From Planctomycetota bacterium (GTDB lineage: Bacteria > Planctomycetota > Planctomycetia > Pirellulales > Pirellulaceae): a stretch of 8,106 bases of DNA. Made by a program: the position numbers and the translations under genes. Of this stretch, positions 1 through 6,012 are shown one piece after another. The notes below the pieces were generated by a model. It saw nothing but the letters and a program-made list of their open reading frames with translations, ran no database searches and was not told where the DNA came from. Location of the stretch: the NCBI GenBank assembly GCA_026692885.1, contig JAPLNJ010000810.1:1-8106 (forward strand), read 5' to 3'. Position 1 is the stretch's first letter; every line of letters begins with the position of its first letter.

Positions 1-23
1 GGTGCCAACGAACGAGGTCGCTG

Positions 24-3000
24 ATGCGTACGCAGACGAGATTCCGATTCAGCTCCGCCGTGGCCGGGTTGATCTTCACGGCAACGGCTGGCACGGCGTG
101 GGGCGCCGGGACGGCCAGTCCCACCGCGGAGGACACGACCCTGCCCGCAGCCCAGCGCGTGACGGTCGAAGCGGATTGGGAGCGGCAGGAGCGGCGCACC
201 GGCAGCGACACCGCCGACCCAGCGGCTTTCCTGCGTCTCGTGCGACGCGGGCGGCGGCTGGTCGAGGACTTGCGGACACACGGAGCCAACGCGGCTGCCG
301 CCCGTACGGAGGCCGTCCTGGACAATGTCCAACGGCGGGCGGCGGTGGTGCTGGAAACGCCGCGTGCGCCACCCCAGACCGACGGCCCGGCGGGGTTCCA
401 ACTCGTAGCCGCGGCGGTCGGTGGCGGCGGCGCCGAGTTGGATACGCAGCGAGTTAAGGGCAAAGACTGGACCTATTCGCCGGATGACCTGGCCCGCTTC
501 GATCACGGCCTGCGGACGATGGCGTGGGAGGACAAGGAAGTGCTGTACCGCTTCGGCAGTCTGCGCGCCGGCGCGGTACATCGGCTGCGATTCTTCTATA
601 CCAACAACTCGCGGCGGGCACAGGCCGTGTCGGTGGACGGCCGCGAGCTGGACCGGTTTGCCTTGGAGGCCTGGAGCGTGACCGAACGTTGGCTCGAGGT
701 GCCACCGGAGCTGCTGGCCGACGGCGAGTTAGAGATCGCGATCCGCACCACCGGGTCCAACAACGTGATCGTCTCGGGCCTTGAGATTTGGTCCAGCCAA
801 CCCGACGTGGATGCGGCCTCCGCGGCCCGCTGCCAGGCCCGGCACGCGGTGCTGGCAGCTGCCCCTCGGGACTTGGTACCGGCCCTGCGCCCGCTGTACC
901 GCGAGGCTCGCTGGGCGGTGCGGGAACTGGCCTTCGCTAACCCCCTGCTGGATTTTGATCGGCTCGTCTTTGTCCGTCGTACCTGGCCGTCGATCGGTCA
1001 TCAATGCGCCCATCGCGTCGGCGAAACCCAAAAGCCCGGAGCCACGCTGTGCGTCCTCCGCGGACTGCGGCCGGACGGCGAAGTCCACGACTTGATCGGT
1101 GCGCAACTGCCGCCCGGCGGTGTCGGCCGCTTCGACTTGTCGTTCGATGCGCGGCGGATCATCTTCCCGTACGCGGCACCGCGCCAGTCGCGCTCGCCCT
1201 ATCGGCTCGGCTTCGATCTGGTGCCGTATCGCTTTCGTCTGGACGACGGTCCGGAAGACGAGGCGACACCACGCGGCAGTTCCGGCAACCTGGGCGGCAG
1301 TTGCCAGATGTACGACCTCTACGAAATCGGCGCGGACGGCTCCGGCCTACGACAAGTCGTGGCGTGTCCTTACGCCGAGGACACCGAGCCATGCTATCTG
1401 CCGGACGGGCGCATCTGCTTTACCTCCTCGCGCGACGGGCGGCTGGTCCAATGCGGCGATTGGGCGTTGGTCAATGCGTTGTACACCGTCCATTCGGACG
1501 GCACGGACCTGCGGCGGATCACGGAACCGAAAGAAGGCGAATTCTACCCGGCACTGCTGGACGACGGCCGGATTCTCTACACGCGCTGGGACTACGTGAT
1601 GAAGCCGTTCAACATGATCCAGCAACTCTGGACGGTCTTCCCCGACGGCCGCCGCGCCGAGTTGGTGTACGGCGACCACTACACGTTTTCGCCCGGTCCG
1701 ATCGCCTTCTTCGAGGCACGGCAGGTGCCGGGCACCAGTTGGGTCGTGTGTAACGGTGCGGCGCACCACAACACGGGCGGCGGGCCAGTGCTGCTGGTCG
1801 ACTTGAATCGCAATCGGGGCGGGCCGGAAGGTATGCGCAATCTGACGCCCGACGTCGGCTATCCCGAACGGGGTGCTGCGGGCAGGGGCGGCTGGTTTTC
1901 GTCACCCTATCCGCTGGCGCTGGACTATTTCCTGGTCTGCTACTCGCTGGAGCAGCGGGAGAACGCCGAGAACGGCTACGGCCTGTACCTGCTGGACGCC
2001 TTCGGTAACCTGGAGCTGATCTATCGCGACCCAGCGATGTCGTGCTACTCGCCGATGCCGTTGCGCCCACGCCCCCAGCCAGCGCAGTTGGCCGACCATG
2101 TCGCGAGTCTGCCGGCCGAGACGCCGGCCGTGGTTCTCGTGGCGAATGCCGGAGCCGGCCTCGCGGGCGTGCCGGCCGGGACGGCCCGATACCTGCGGAT
2201 TTTGGCCAGCCACGACAAGCCGGAGTACTGCCGGTTGATGTACCTGGACCTGGGCCTCAAGTCGGGTACCGATCCCCGGAGTGTCGTCGGGGAAGTGCCG
2301 CTCGAAGCCGACGGGTCGGTGTGCGTCCGACTGCCGCCGCGGCAGCACTACTTCTTTGAACTGCTGGACGAGCAGCATCTGGAAATTCGGCGGATGAAGA
2401 ACTACCTGACACTCCAGCCCGGCGAGCACGTCGGCTGCGTCGGCTGCCACAGCGGGGCGCTGCCGGCGACGGCCGCCGCTCCGCCGTTGGCCCTGCGCAA
2501 GTCGCCGGTCGAGCCGATCGCTCCGCCCTGGGGTGACGACCCACTGGATTTTCGCCGCGTGGTCCAGCCCGTGCTCGATCGCCACTGCGTGAACTGTCAC
2601 GACGGCGGCAGCGGGCCGGACCAGTCCTTCGATCTTCGCGGGCGGCAGTGGGTCAGCAATCAAGGCGCCTACAGCTACGGCAATCTGCCGAATCTGCAAT
2701 CGCGATTCTCCGATGCGTACCGGGCGCTGATGCCGTACGTGCGCATCGATCCGGTCGGCGACTACGACGGGGCGGTCACGCCGATGGCACCGTTCGCCTG
2801 CGGTTCGGCGGTCAGCCCGCTGATGCTTACGCTGCGGGCCGGCCACCACGGTCTCGACCTGCCCGCTCCGGCTTGGCTGGCGCTGGCCTGCTGGATCGAT
2901 TGCAACGCCCCGTTCTACGGCGGCTGGGACGAGGTGGAATACGTCCCCCACACCGCGACGATCTCGACCGCTCAGCAGCGGGCCGCCCGGCGCGCCGAGA

Positions 3001-3509
3001 TTGCGGCCGCTCTTCCCCGCGGTGCGGTCGTGGCGTATCTGGACTGCGGTTCCCACGTCTCCGACGGCGATCGCCGCTACGGGCCCGAATTGCGGATGGA
3101 GACCACACGTTTCAGCGGCTACGAGCGGGACTTCTATCAGGGCGATCAGCCCGCCCCGGTCTGGTACGCCACGCACGTGTTCAGCAAGCGTCCGATCCGT
3201 TTCCGCGCCAGCGGCTTGGAGGCCTCGAAAACCTATCGGCTCGGTGGGAGTTGGTGGGACTACGAAGGCTCAGGTCGCGTGCAGTCTGTGGAGGTGGAGA
3301 CCTGGGACGGCACGCGGCAGTTTTCCTTGCTCGAATCGCAGGTGTTGCCGGTGTGGAAAGACCGCCAGGAACGTCCCGCGGAGCTCAACCTCTTGATTCC
3401 GCGGGCGGCCTATGCCGCTGGCCGACTGAAAATCCTGGTCCGCGGCACACCTGGCACAGAGACCGTGATCAGCGAACTCTGGCTGGCGGAAGACAGCCCA
3501 CCGCCCTAA
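24..3509 (+). CDS. Exported HzsA-like multidomain protein with two c-type haem motifs
   Basis: This 1161-residue protein resembles the large planctomycete family related to the hydrazine synthase alpha subunit. Residues 1-28 form a signal peptide: Arg-rich start, hydrophobic AVAGLIFTATAGTA, then AWGA. This implies periplasmic or cell-surface location. Residues 120-257 look like a beta-sandwich. Residues 310-680 look like a TolB/WD40-type propeller, with blades such as EPCYLPDGRICFTSSRDGR (about 455-473) and FYPALLDDGRILYTRW. Two CXXCH haem motifs follow at C805-H809 and C855-H859; the second opens a cytochrome-like segment beginning DFRRVVQPVLDRHC. Residues 1003-1156 form a second sandwich resembling the first. 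The ATG at 24 is preceded by GAGG six bases upstream. A redox role is inferred. Hydrazine synthesis is not supported, because no hzsB/hzsC-like partner is visible. The real substrate is unknown. Its 3' side is a repeat cluster, so nothing downstream on this strand appears to form an operon with it. Confidence 0.93.
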   Translation: MRTQTRFRFSSAVAGLIFTATAGTAWGAGTASPTAEDTTLPAAQRVTVEADWERQERRTGSDTADPAAFLRLVRRGRRLVEDLRTHGANAAAARTEAVLDNVQRRAAVVLETPRAPPQTDGPAGFQLVAAAVGGGGAELDTQRVKGKDWTYSPDDLARFDHGLRTMAWEDKEVLYRFGSLRAGAVHRLRFFYTNNSRRAQAVSVDGRELDRFALEAWSVTERWLEVPPELLADGELEIAIRTTGSNNVIVSGLEIWSSQPDVDAASAARCQARHAVLAAAPRDLVPALRPLYREARWAVRELAFANPLLDFDRLVFVRRTWPSIGHQCAHRVGETQKPGATLCVLRGLRPDGEVHDLIGAQLPPGGVGRFDLSFDARRIIFPYAAPRQSRSPYRLGFDLVPYRFRLDDGPEDEATPRGSSGNLGGSCQMYDLYEIGADGSGLRQVVACPYAEDTEPCYLPDGRICFTSSRDGRLVQCGDWALVNALYTVHSDGTDLRRITEPKEGEFYPALLDDGRILYTRWDYVMKPFNMIQQLWTVFPDGRRAELVYGDHYTFSPGPIAFFEARQVPGTSWVVCNGAAHHNTGGGPVLLVDLNRNRGGPEGMRNLTPDVGYPERGAAGRGGWFSSPYPLALDYFLVCYSLEQRENAENGYGLYLLDAFGNLELIYRDPAMSCYSPMPLRPRPQPAQLADHVASLPAETPAVVLVANAGAGLAGVPAGTARYLRILASHDKPEYCRLMYLDLGLKSGTDPRSVVGEVPLEADGSVCVRLPPRQHYFFELLDEQHLEIRRMKNYLTLQPGEHVGCVGCHSGALPATAAAPPLALRKSPVEPIAPPWGDDPLDFRRVVQPVLDRHCVNCHDGGSGPDQSFDLRGRQWVSNQGAYSYGNLPNLQSRFSDAYRALMPYVRIDPVGDYDGAVTPMAPFACGSAVSPLMLTLRAGHHGLDLPAPAWLALACWIDCNAPFYGGWDEVEYVPHTATISTAQQRAARRAEIAAALPRGAVVAYLDCGSHVSDGDRRYGPELRMETTRFSGYERDFYQGDQPAPVWYATHVFSKRPIRFRASGLEASKTYRLGGSWWDYEGSGRVQSVEVETWDGTRQFSLLESQVLPVWKDRQERPAELNLLIPRAAYAAGRLKILVRGTPGTETVISELWLAEDSPPP

Positions 3510-3593
3510 TTCGACCGTCTGACCTCTGCTCAAGAACTCGCGAAGCGAGTCACTCATGCCCTTACCAAGGTGAGGTTGGGAGGGGTTGCACGC

Positions 3594-3716
3594 CCTTGAT
3601 CATAAGGTTGCGCATCGTAACCCGACGCGTCAGCGAGGAAGAGCGGTGTTTTCCTCGCTGACGCGTCGGGTTACGATGATCCGCTGCTAGCGTTTTGCGC
3701 CACCTTTTGATCAAGG
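3594..3716. repeat. Composite inverted repeat with 28-bp perfect inner hairpin
   Basis: The inner arms 3613-3640 and 3651-3678 are perfect reverse complements over 28 bp, with a 10-nt loop GAGCGGTGTT. Their core reads GTAACCCGACGCGTCAGCGA. A second pair of arms lies outside: 3594-3613 (starting CCTTGATCATAAGG) and 3697-3716 (CCTTTTGATCAAGG). These match at 18 of 20 positions, with an asymmetric 18-nt spacer on the right side only. The perfect inner stem suggests recent mobility, gene conversion or selection for the stem. There is no T-run after it, so a simple intrinsic terminator is unlikely. I believe similar GTAACCCGACGCGTCAGCGAGG strings recur in planctomycete genomes, but that is memory and not checked. 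Confidence 0.85.
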
Positions 3717-3728
3717 CCGGGGTTGGGC

Positions 3729-3833
3729 GAGCGGCAGGAAATAACTTACCCAACTTAATGTAGGATGGTCTTCCAAGACCGTCCCGATCGGTCTGGAAAG
3801 GCCGACCTACGGGTAAGCTATTTCCTGCCGCTC
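3729..3833. repeat. REPIN-like nested palindrome (outer arms plus two inner palindromes)
   Basis: The outer arms 3729-3751 (GAGCGGCAGGAAATAACTT...) and 3811-3833 (...AGCTATTTCCTGCCGCTC) pair at 22 of 23 positions. Between them a second level, 3760-3810, begins GTAGG and ends CCTAC. It consists of two tandem quasi-palindromes: 3763-3784, with 10-bp arms around CC and one mismatch, and 3788-3805, with 7-bp arms and one mismatch. Two small palindromes in inverted arrangement within a larger stem is the layout of REPINs. A RAYT transposase would be the expected mobiliser, but none is in the window. Confidence 0.8.
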
Positions 3834-3872
3834 ACCTTGCACTATGTCCCGATACTCAGGCCCCCCCTTTCT

Positions 3873-3920
3873 CGTTCCGACGCTCTGCGTCGGAACGTAA
3901 GCCGCGGACGCTCTGCGTCC
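3873..3920. repeat. Twin hairpins sharing the core GACGCTCTGCGTC
   Basis: The first hairpin has perfect 11-bp arms, CGTTCCGACGC (3873-3883) and GCGTCGGAACG (3887-3897), with loop TCT. Nine bases later a second hairpin, GGACGC-TCT-GCGTCC (3906-3920), repeats the same 13-base core GACGCTCTGCGTC. The shared core and identical TCT loop indicate a common origin. They may be a repeat family dispersed in intergenic regions. No T-run follows either stem. Confidence 0.75.
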
Positions 3921-4040
3921 TTGGGCAGATTCGATCCCGTTTCTATTCAGCGATTGGGGCTGAAGAATGCCTTCCGGCGGAGGCCGGCGCGGTCCACAAC
4001 TATTCCGCCCCGCAGGGGCCAAACAAATTAGCCCCGTTGG

Positions 4041-4060
4041 CTAGTGCTTTGTCAACGCTA
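4041..4060. repeat. Solitary copy of a CTAGTGCKTTGTC element end
   Basis: This 20-base string matches 5901-5920, the left arm of the nested element near 5900, at 17 of 20 positions (CTAGTGC then TTGTC in both). At the 5900 locus the string occurs as a perfect inverted pair, but I find no partner arm near this copy. It may be a remnant of a decayed element or an element end whose partner was replaced by the hairpin at 4073-4136. Confidence 0.45.
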
Positions 4061-4072
4061 AGATCGTGGCTT

Positions 4073-4136
4073 GTGAGCGGTAAGGCGCTAGCCGCCGGTG
4101 GCGTTCGGAACCGGCGGCTAGCGCCTTGCCGCTCAC
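4073..4136. repeat. Long 27-bp-arm hairpin repeat
   Basis: The arms 4073-4099 (GTGAGCGGTAAGGCGCTAGC...) and 4110-4136 (...GCTAGCGCCTTGCCGCTCAC) pair at 26 of 27 positions, with a 10-nt loop. The single non-Watson-Crick position would be a U-G wobble in plus-strand RNA. The arm ends (GTGAGCGG / CCGCTCAC) resemble the outer arms of the element at 3729-3833, suggesting related families. There is no T-run, so a repeat is likelier than a terminator. Confidence 0.85.
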
Positions 4137-4313
4137 GCATCGCGCCCCCAACTCGGGGCGAAAACCTGTGGATAACGCTGAGCGGCAAGCCGGGGGTATC
4201 GAACTCCCAGGATATCGCTGCCAGTATTTCGCCAGGTTACGATCAAGCCCCGCCGTCCGGCCCGACTTCGTTCACGGCGCAGGGCCGGGTTTACGGGCCG
4301 CCTCTCCGTCAGA

Positions 4314-4552
4314 CTCCGGCAACTGCAACAGCCGGATCGTGTTGTCGCAGCCGGCGGAGAGGGCGGTGCGGCCATCGGGCGAAAAGGCCACCGTCACCAC
4401 CGGGCGGTGTGTCCTGAAAAACAGCCCAGAACCTCGCCCGTAGCCACGTCCCGGAGCCGCACACCATAACGCTGAAATGAACTGCGTCCCCTGGCTGGGA
4501 ACGGCCGTGGGACGTTATGCAGGGCCACGCCCGTCACGACCAAGGTTTTCTG
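4314..4552 (-). pseudogene. Degenerate 3' fragment of a WD40-repeat gene
   Basis: The reverse strand of 4314-4464 is very similar to the 3' end of the intact WD40 gene at 6286-6437: both encode VRLR(D/E)VATG then LGCF, and later DNTIRLLQLPE. The fragment is broken. Small insertions and deletions around 4384-4402 shift the frame, so the first part continues as GHTPPGGDGG and the final blade lies in another frame. Extra bases after the LLQLPE codons remove the original stop. Upstream (up to about 4552) the frame reads VVTGVALHNVPRPFPARGRSS, only loosely like a WD40 blade, so that boundary is uncertain. No start codon or ribosome binding site of its own is convincing. It is a remnant of a second WD40 gene or of a partial duplication. 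Confidence 0.75.
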
Positions 4553-4560
4553 CACACCGC

Positions 4561-4788
4561 TCACGACGCTTCAATCAATTCGTACACCGTTCCATGAGAA
4601 CGCAGCCAACGCAGGTCCGCTCGCTCGGCCCGCTCGGCGACTTCCCGGAGGAATTCCACCGTCTCCGATTCGTAACACGGTTCATCCGGATCGAAGTCCG
4701 GGTATACCAAATCGATGTCGACTGCCACGACGAGCCGGCCGCGCTCGATGAGTTGTCGTTCTTTCACCCGCTTGCCTGGAACACGCAT
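4561..4788 (-). CDS. Small acidic 75-residue protein, possible antitoxin partner
   Basis: I cannot assign this protein to a named family. It starts with a basic segment (RVPGKRVKERQ), then a likely beta-strand RLVVAVDIDLVYP. An acidic patch DFDPDEPCYES follows at about residues 31-41, then a long amphipathic helix TVEFLREVAERAERADLRWLR. The ATG lies 11 bases after the stop of the upstream DUF4258 gene and is preceded by AGGGA about eight bases upstream, so the two are very likely co-transcribed. Its size, acidity and tight coupling to a DUF4258 protein suggest an antitoxin-like or accessory partner. That is inference, since no DNA-binding fold is evident. A broken WD40 remnant begins directly downstream. 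Confidence 0.7.
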   Translation of the reverse strand: MRVPGKRVKERQLIERGRLVVAVDIDLVYPDFDPDEPCYESETVEFLREVAERAERADLRWLRSHGTVYELIEAS

Positions 4789-4799
4789 GAGTTCGTCCC

Positions 4800-5081
4800 T
4801 CAGTCAAAGAAATGCACGGTCACGAGTCTCGCGAGGGGCACGGCCTTTACGAGCGACCAGATGGCTTTGAATTCCGTGCCGTCGGGCAAACTCTCACGAA
4901 CCTCGATCACCGGAAACGGTTTGTCTTGGGGCCGTTCCACCAACAATTCTCCGTCATCGAGTCCCACCACGGCCTGCCAAGCCATGATGCCTCGCTGCCG
5001 CAAACGCTCGGCGGCATGTTTTGTGACTCGGAGCCTAGAAACCCTACTCCGCGGGCATTTCGGCTGCGGCGCCGTTGGCAT
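4800..5081 (-). CDS. DUF4258 family protein, candidate toxin
   Basis: The 93-residue product has the DUF4258 pattern: THxxxRxxxRGI near residues 20-32 (KHAAERLRQRGI), then a short helix, then strands ending in the hallmark RPQDKPFPVIEV, and a C-terminal strand LARLVTVHFFD. The family is small and often found in pairs with antitoxin-like genes; some members are annotated as RelE-fold-like toxins, but biochemical activity is not established. The ATG at 5081 is the first workable in-frame start upstream of the domain, leaving an unusual roughly 18-residue leader. No ATG, GTG or TTG lies closer to the domain, and the ribosome binding site is weak (GGTC). A longer start at 5138 is possible but would add residues outside the family. 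It precedes the 75-residue gene by 11 bases, giving a toxin-first order. Confidence 0.75.
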   Translation of the reverse strand: MPTAPQPKCPRSRVSRLRVTKHAAERLRQRGIMAWQAVVGLDDGELLVERPQDKPFPVIEVRESLPDGTEFKAIWSLVKAVPLARLVTVHFFD

Positions 5082-5211
5082 GGTGACCGACGTCAATGCT
5101 GTGTACCATGTAGCGAAAGATTGCGGCATGCACCGCATCGCGGGTCACGGGAATGCGGACTTGCGGATGCGCCGGGGTGGATGCCGTCACGCACTGAGGC
5201 AAGTGGAACAT
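5044..5211 (-). CDS. Possible 55-residue small reading frame, unrecognised
   Basis: A minus-strand frame runs from the ATG at 5211 to a TAG at 5044, with sequence including VRIPVTRDAVHAAIFRYMV followed by VGHHANGAAAEMPAE. Third codon positions are mostly G or C, and the composition looks protein-like. It overlaps the 5' end of the DUF4258 gene in another frame, and its start overlaps the parD start on the opposite strand. An in-frame TGA at 5218-5220 prevents extension upstream. There is only a weak upstream GAG and no family match I know. It could be a leader peptide, a remnant of a lost gene's 3' end, or chance in a high-GC promoter region. Confidence 0.2.
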   Translation of the reverse strand: MFHLPQCVTASTPAHPQVRIPVTRDAVHAAIFRYMVHSIDVGHHANGAAAEMPAE

Positions 5212-5455
5212 GAACACTCAGATACCAGTCGATTTCAGTCCTGCCGTCCAGAAGCTCATTGCGGAAGGGCGGTTTCGCGACGAAGGCGAGGTTGTGGCCG
5301 AGGGCATCAAGTTGGTGCTCAGGAGGGAACAACTGGAGAGGGACGTGCAGGCAGGTCTCGACGACCTGGACGCGGGAAACCGCATTGAGGCCAGCCTGGT
5401 CTACGCGGAAGCGAGAAGACGGATCAAGGCCAGCGAAGACGGGCAGTTTCGGTAG
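5210..5455 (+). CDS. parD: ParD-family antitoxin (ribbon-helix-helix)
   Basis: This 81-residue protein is the antitoxin of a type II toxin-antitoxin pair. The N-terminus fits a ribbon-helix-helix DNA-binding fold: beta-strand TQIPVDFS (residues 3-10), helix PAVQKLIAEGRF, turn RDEGE, and helix VVAEGIKLVLRREQ. ParD proteins dimerise through this strand, bind their own promoter, and neutralise ParE with the C-terminal part. Here that part would be the helix EQLERDVQAGLDDLDAGNRI and the following basic helix (residues about 35-75). The ATG at 5210 gives the expected family N-terminus; the ribosome binding site is weak (GAGG 14 bases upstream). The toxin gene follows after three bases. Autorepression at the divergent spacer 5082-5209 is expected from the family. 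The imperfect palindrome TGCGG-CATGCA-CCGCA (5122-5137) is one possible operator, unproven. Confidence 0.88.
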   Translation: MNTQIPVDFSPAVQKLIAEGRFRDEGEVVAEGIKLVLRREQLERDVQAGLDDLDAGNRIEASLVYAEARRRIKASEDGQFR

Positions 5456-5458
5456 CCC

Positions 5459-5746
5459 ATGCCGAAGGTTCACTACTCGTCGCCAGCCGCGCAGGATCTG
5501 TACGACAACGCGGAATACATCGCGCGAGACAAGCCCGATGCGGCGCACCGCTGGGTCGAAAAGATCGAAGCAACCTGTGAGTTTCTGGCCGAGAATCCCG
5601 ACGTCGGGGAACGGCGGCAAGCGCGCGGGCTCGGTCCCTGTCGGAGTTTCACGAGTGGCAACTACGTGATTTTCTTTCGTGCCGTTTCGGATGGCGTGGA
5701 GATCGTTCGGATTGTTCGCGCGGAACATGATCTCGACCGTCTTTGA
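5459..5746 (+). CDS. parE: ParE-family toxin
   Basis: This 95-residue protein has the ParE/RelE-superfamily layout: strand KVHYSSPAAQDL, helical hairpin YDNAEYIARDKPDAAHRWVEKIEATCEFLAENP (about residues 15-47), the family turn NPDVGERR, then strands CRSFTSGNYVIFFRAV, GVEIVRIVRAEHDLD. Characterised ParE proteins inhibit DNA gyrase and are held inactive by ParD. Other members of the superfamily cut mRNA on ribosomes. The full family length is present with no frameshift, so the pair is probably intact. The ATG begins three bases after the parD stop, implying translational coupling from the parD message. Close neighbours are palindromic elements and a second candidate pair on the other strand, as is common for accessory islands. 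Confidence 0.88.
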   Translation: MPKVHYSSPAAQDLYDNAEYIARDKPDAAHRWVEKIEATCEFLAENPDVGERRQARGLGPCRSFTSGNYVIFFRAVSDGVEIVRIVRAEHDLDRL

Positions 5747-5899
5747 CAGCCCGTGCTGAAGGCACCGCAGCCCGTGCCGAGGGCTTGCCCTTTTCGCCCT
5801 TCCCAGTGCGATCGCGATCAGGGTCAGTGAGCCGACTCCACCCCCAAGCGGGGACGTTCAGCTTGGCCTCGCAATGCACGGGTGGGAGAGCCATACGCC
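5747..5899. other. Short spacer with a small direct repeat
   Basis: Directly after the parE stop, CAGCCCGTGCTGAAGG (5747-5762) is followed five bases later by CAGCCCGTGCCGAGGG (5768-5783), matching at 14 of 16 positions. The rest, up to the nested palindrome at 5900, contains no gene I can support on either strand. A minus-strand frame through here from about 5894 continues deep into parE antisense and is taken as a shadow. Confidence 0.5.
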
Positions 5900-6012
5900 C
5901 CTAGTGCGTTGTCCAGGCTAAACATTGGGGTAGCCACGGTCGCCAGACCGTGGAAATTCCGCACTCTGGCGAGTGCAGCTACCCGAAGACGAAGCCTGGA
6001 CAACGCACTAGG
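5900..6012. repeat. REPIN-like nested element with perfect 20-bp terminal arms
   Basis: The terminal arms 5900-5919 (CCTAGTGCGTTGTCCAGGCT) and 5993-6012 are perfect reverse complements over 20 bp. Inside, GGGTAGC (5928-5934) pairs with GCTACCC (5978-5984). Within that lie two small palindromes: CCACGGTC-GCCA-GACCGTGG (5934-5953) and GCACTC-TGGC-GAGTGC (5961-5976). No clear target-site duplication flanks it. Its right arm forms the end of the short reading frame at 5979-6137, which suggests insertion into that gene. A related end occurs alone at 4041-4060. Confidence 0.88.

Larger units (their letters stand above)
3510..4313. other. Gene-free spacer filled with palindromic repeats
   Basis: About 800 bases separate the large cytochrome gene from a WD40 remnant. 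No reading frame here has a credible start with a ribosome binding site or a recognisable domain. The stretch instead contains at least four separate inverted-repeat structures, listed individually. Smaller palindromes include GCCCC-GCA-GGGGC (4007-4019) and CGCCCC/GGGGCG (4143-4160). The part 4161-4313 contains nothing I recognise apart from another GAGCGGCAAG string near 4180, which resembles the arm ends of the hairpins at 3729 and 4073. Confidence 0.7.

Noticed and set aside
1902..3176. 424-residue minus-strand open frame inside the large cytochrome gene
   Set aside because: It is a high-GC shadow: the plus strand has a signal peptide, propeller blades and two CXXCH motifs, while the minus frame shows no domain and no ribosome binding site.
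3536..3550. Hairpin ACTCGC-GAA-GCGAGT about 27 bases after the large gene's stop, as a possible terminator
   Set aside because: The stem is only six base pairs and is not followed by a T-run, so intrinsic termination is not supported.
3729..3833. Inner stems as insertion-sequence terminal repeats of a larger transposon together with 6172-6276
   Set aside because: The outer arms of the two elements differ in sequence, and no transposase gene lies between them.
3594..4136. CRISPR array, considered because of the many repeats
   Set aside because: The repeats differ from one another, are unevenly spaced and are long palindromes; there are no uniform repeat-spacer units and no cas genes.
4167..4175. 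Perfect DnaA-box-like sequence (TTATCCACA on the minus strand)
   Set aside because: It is a single 9-mer without clustered further boxes, an AT-rich region or neighbouring dnaA/dnaN/rep genes, so chance is the better explanation.
4477..5388. 303-residue plus-strand frame across the TA island
   Set aside because: It runs antisense to the DUF4258 pair and overlaps parD in another frame, with low-complexity Arg/Gly-rich sequence towards its end and no recognisable domain.
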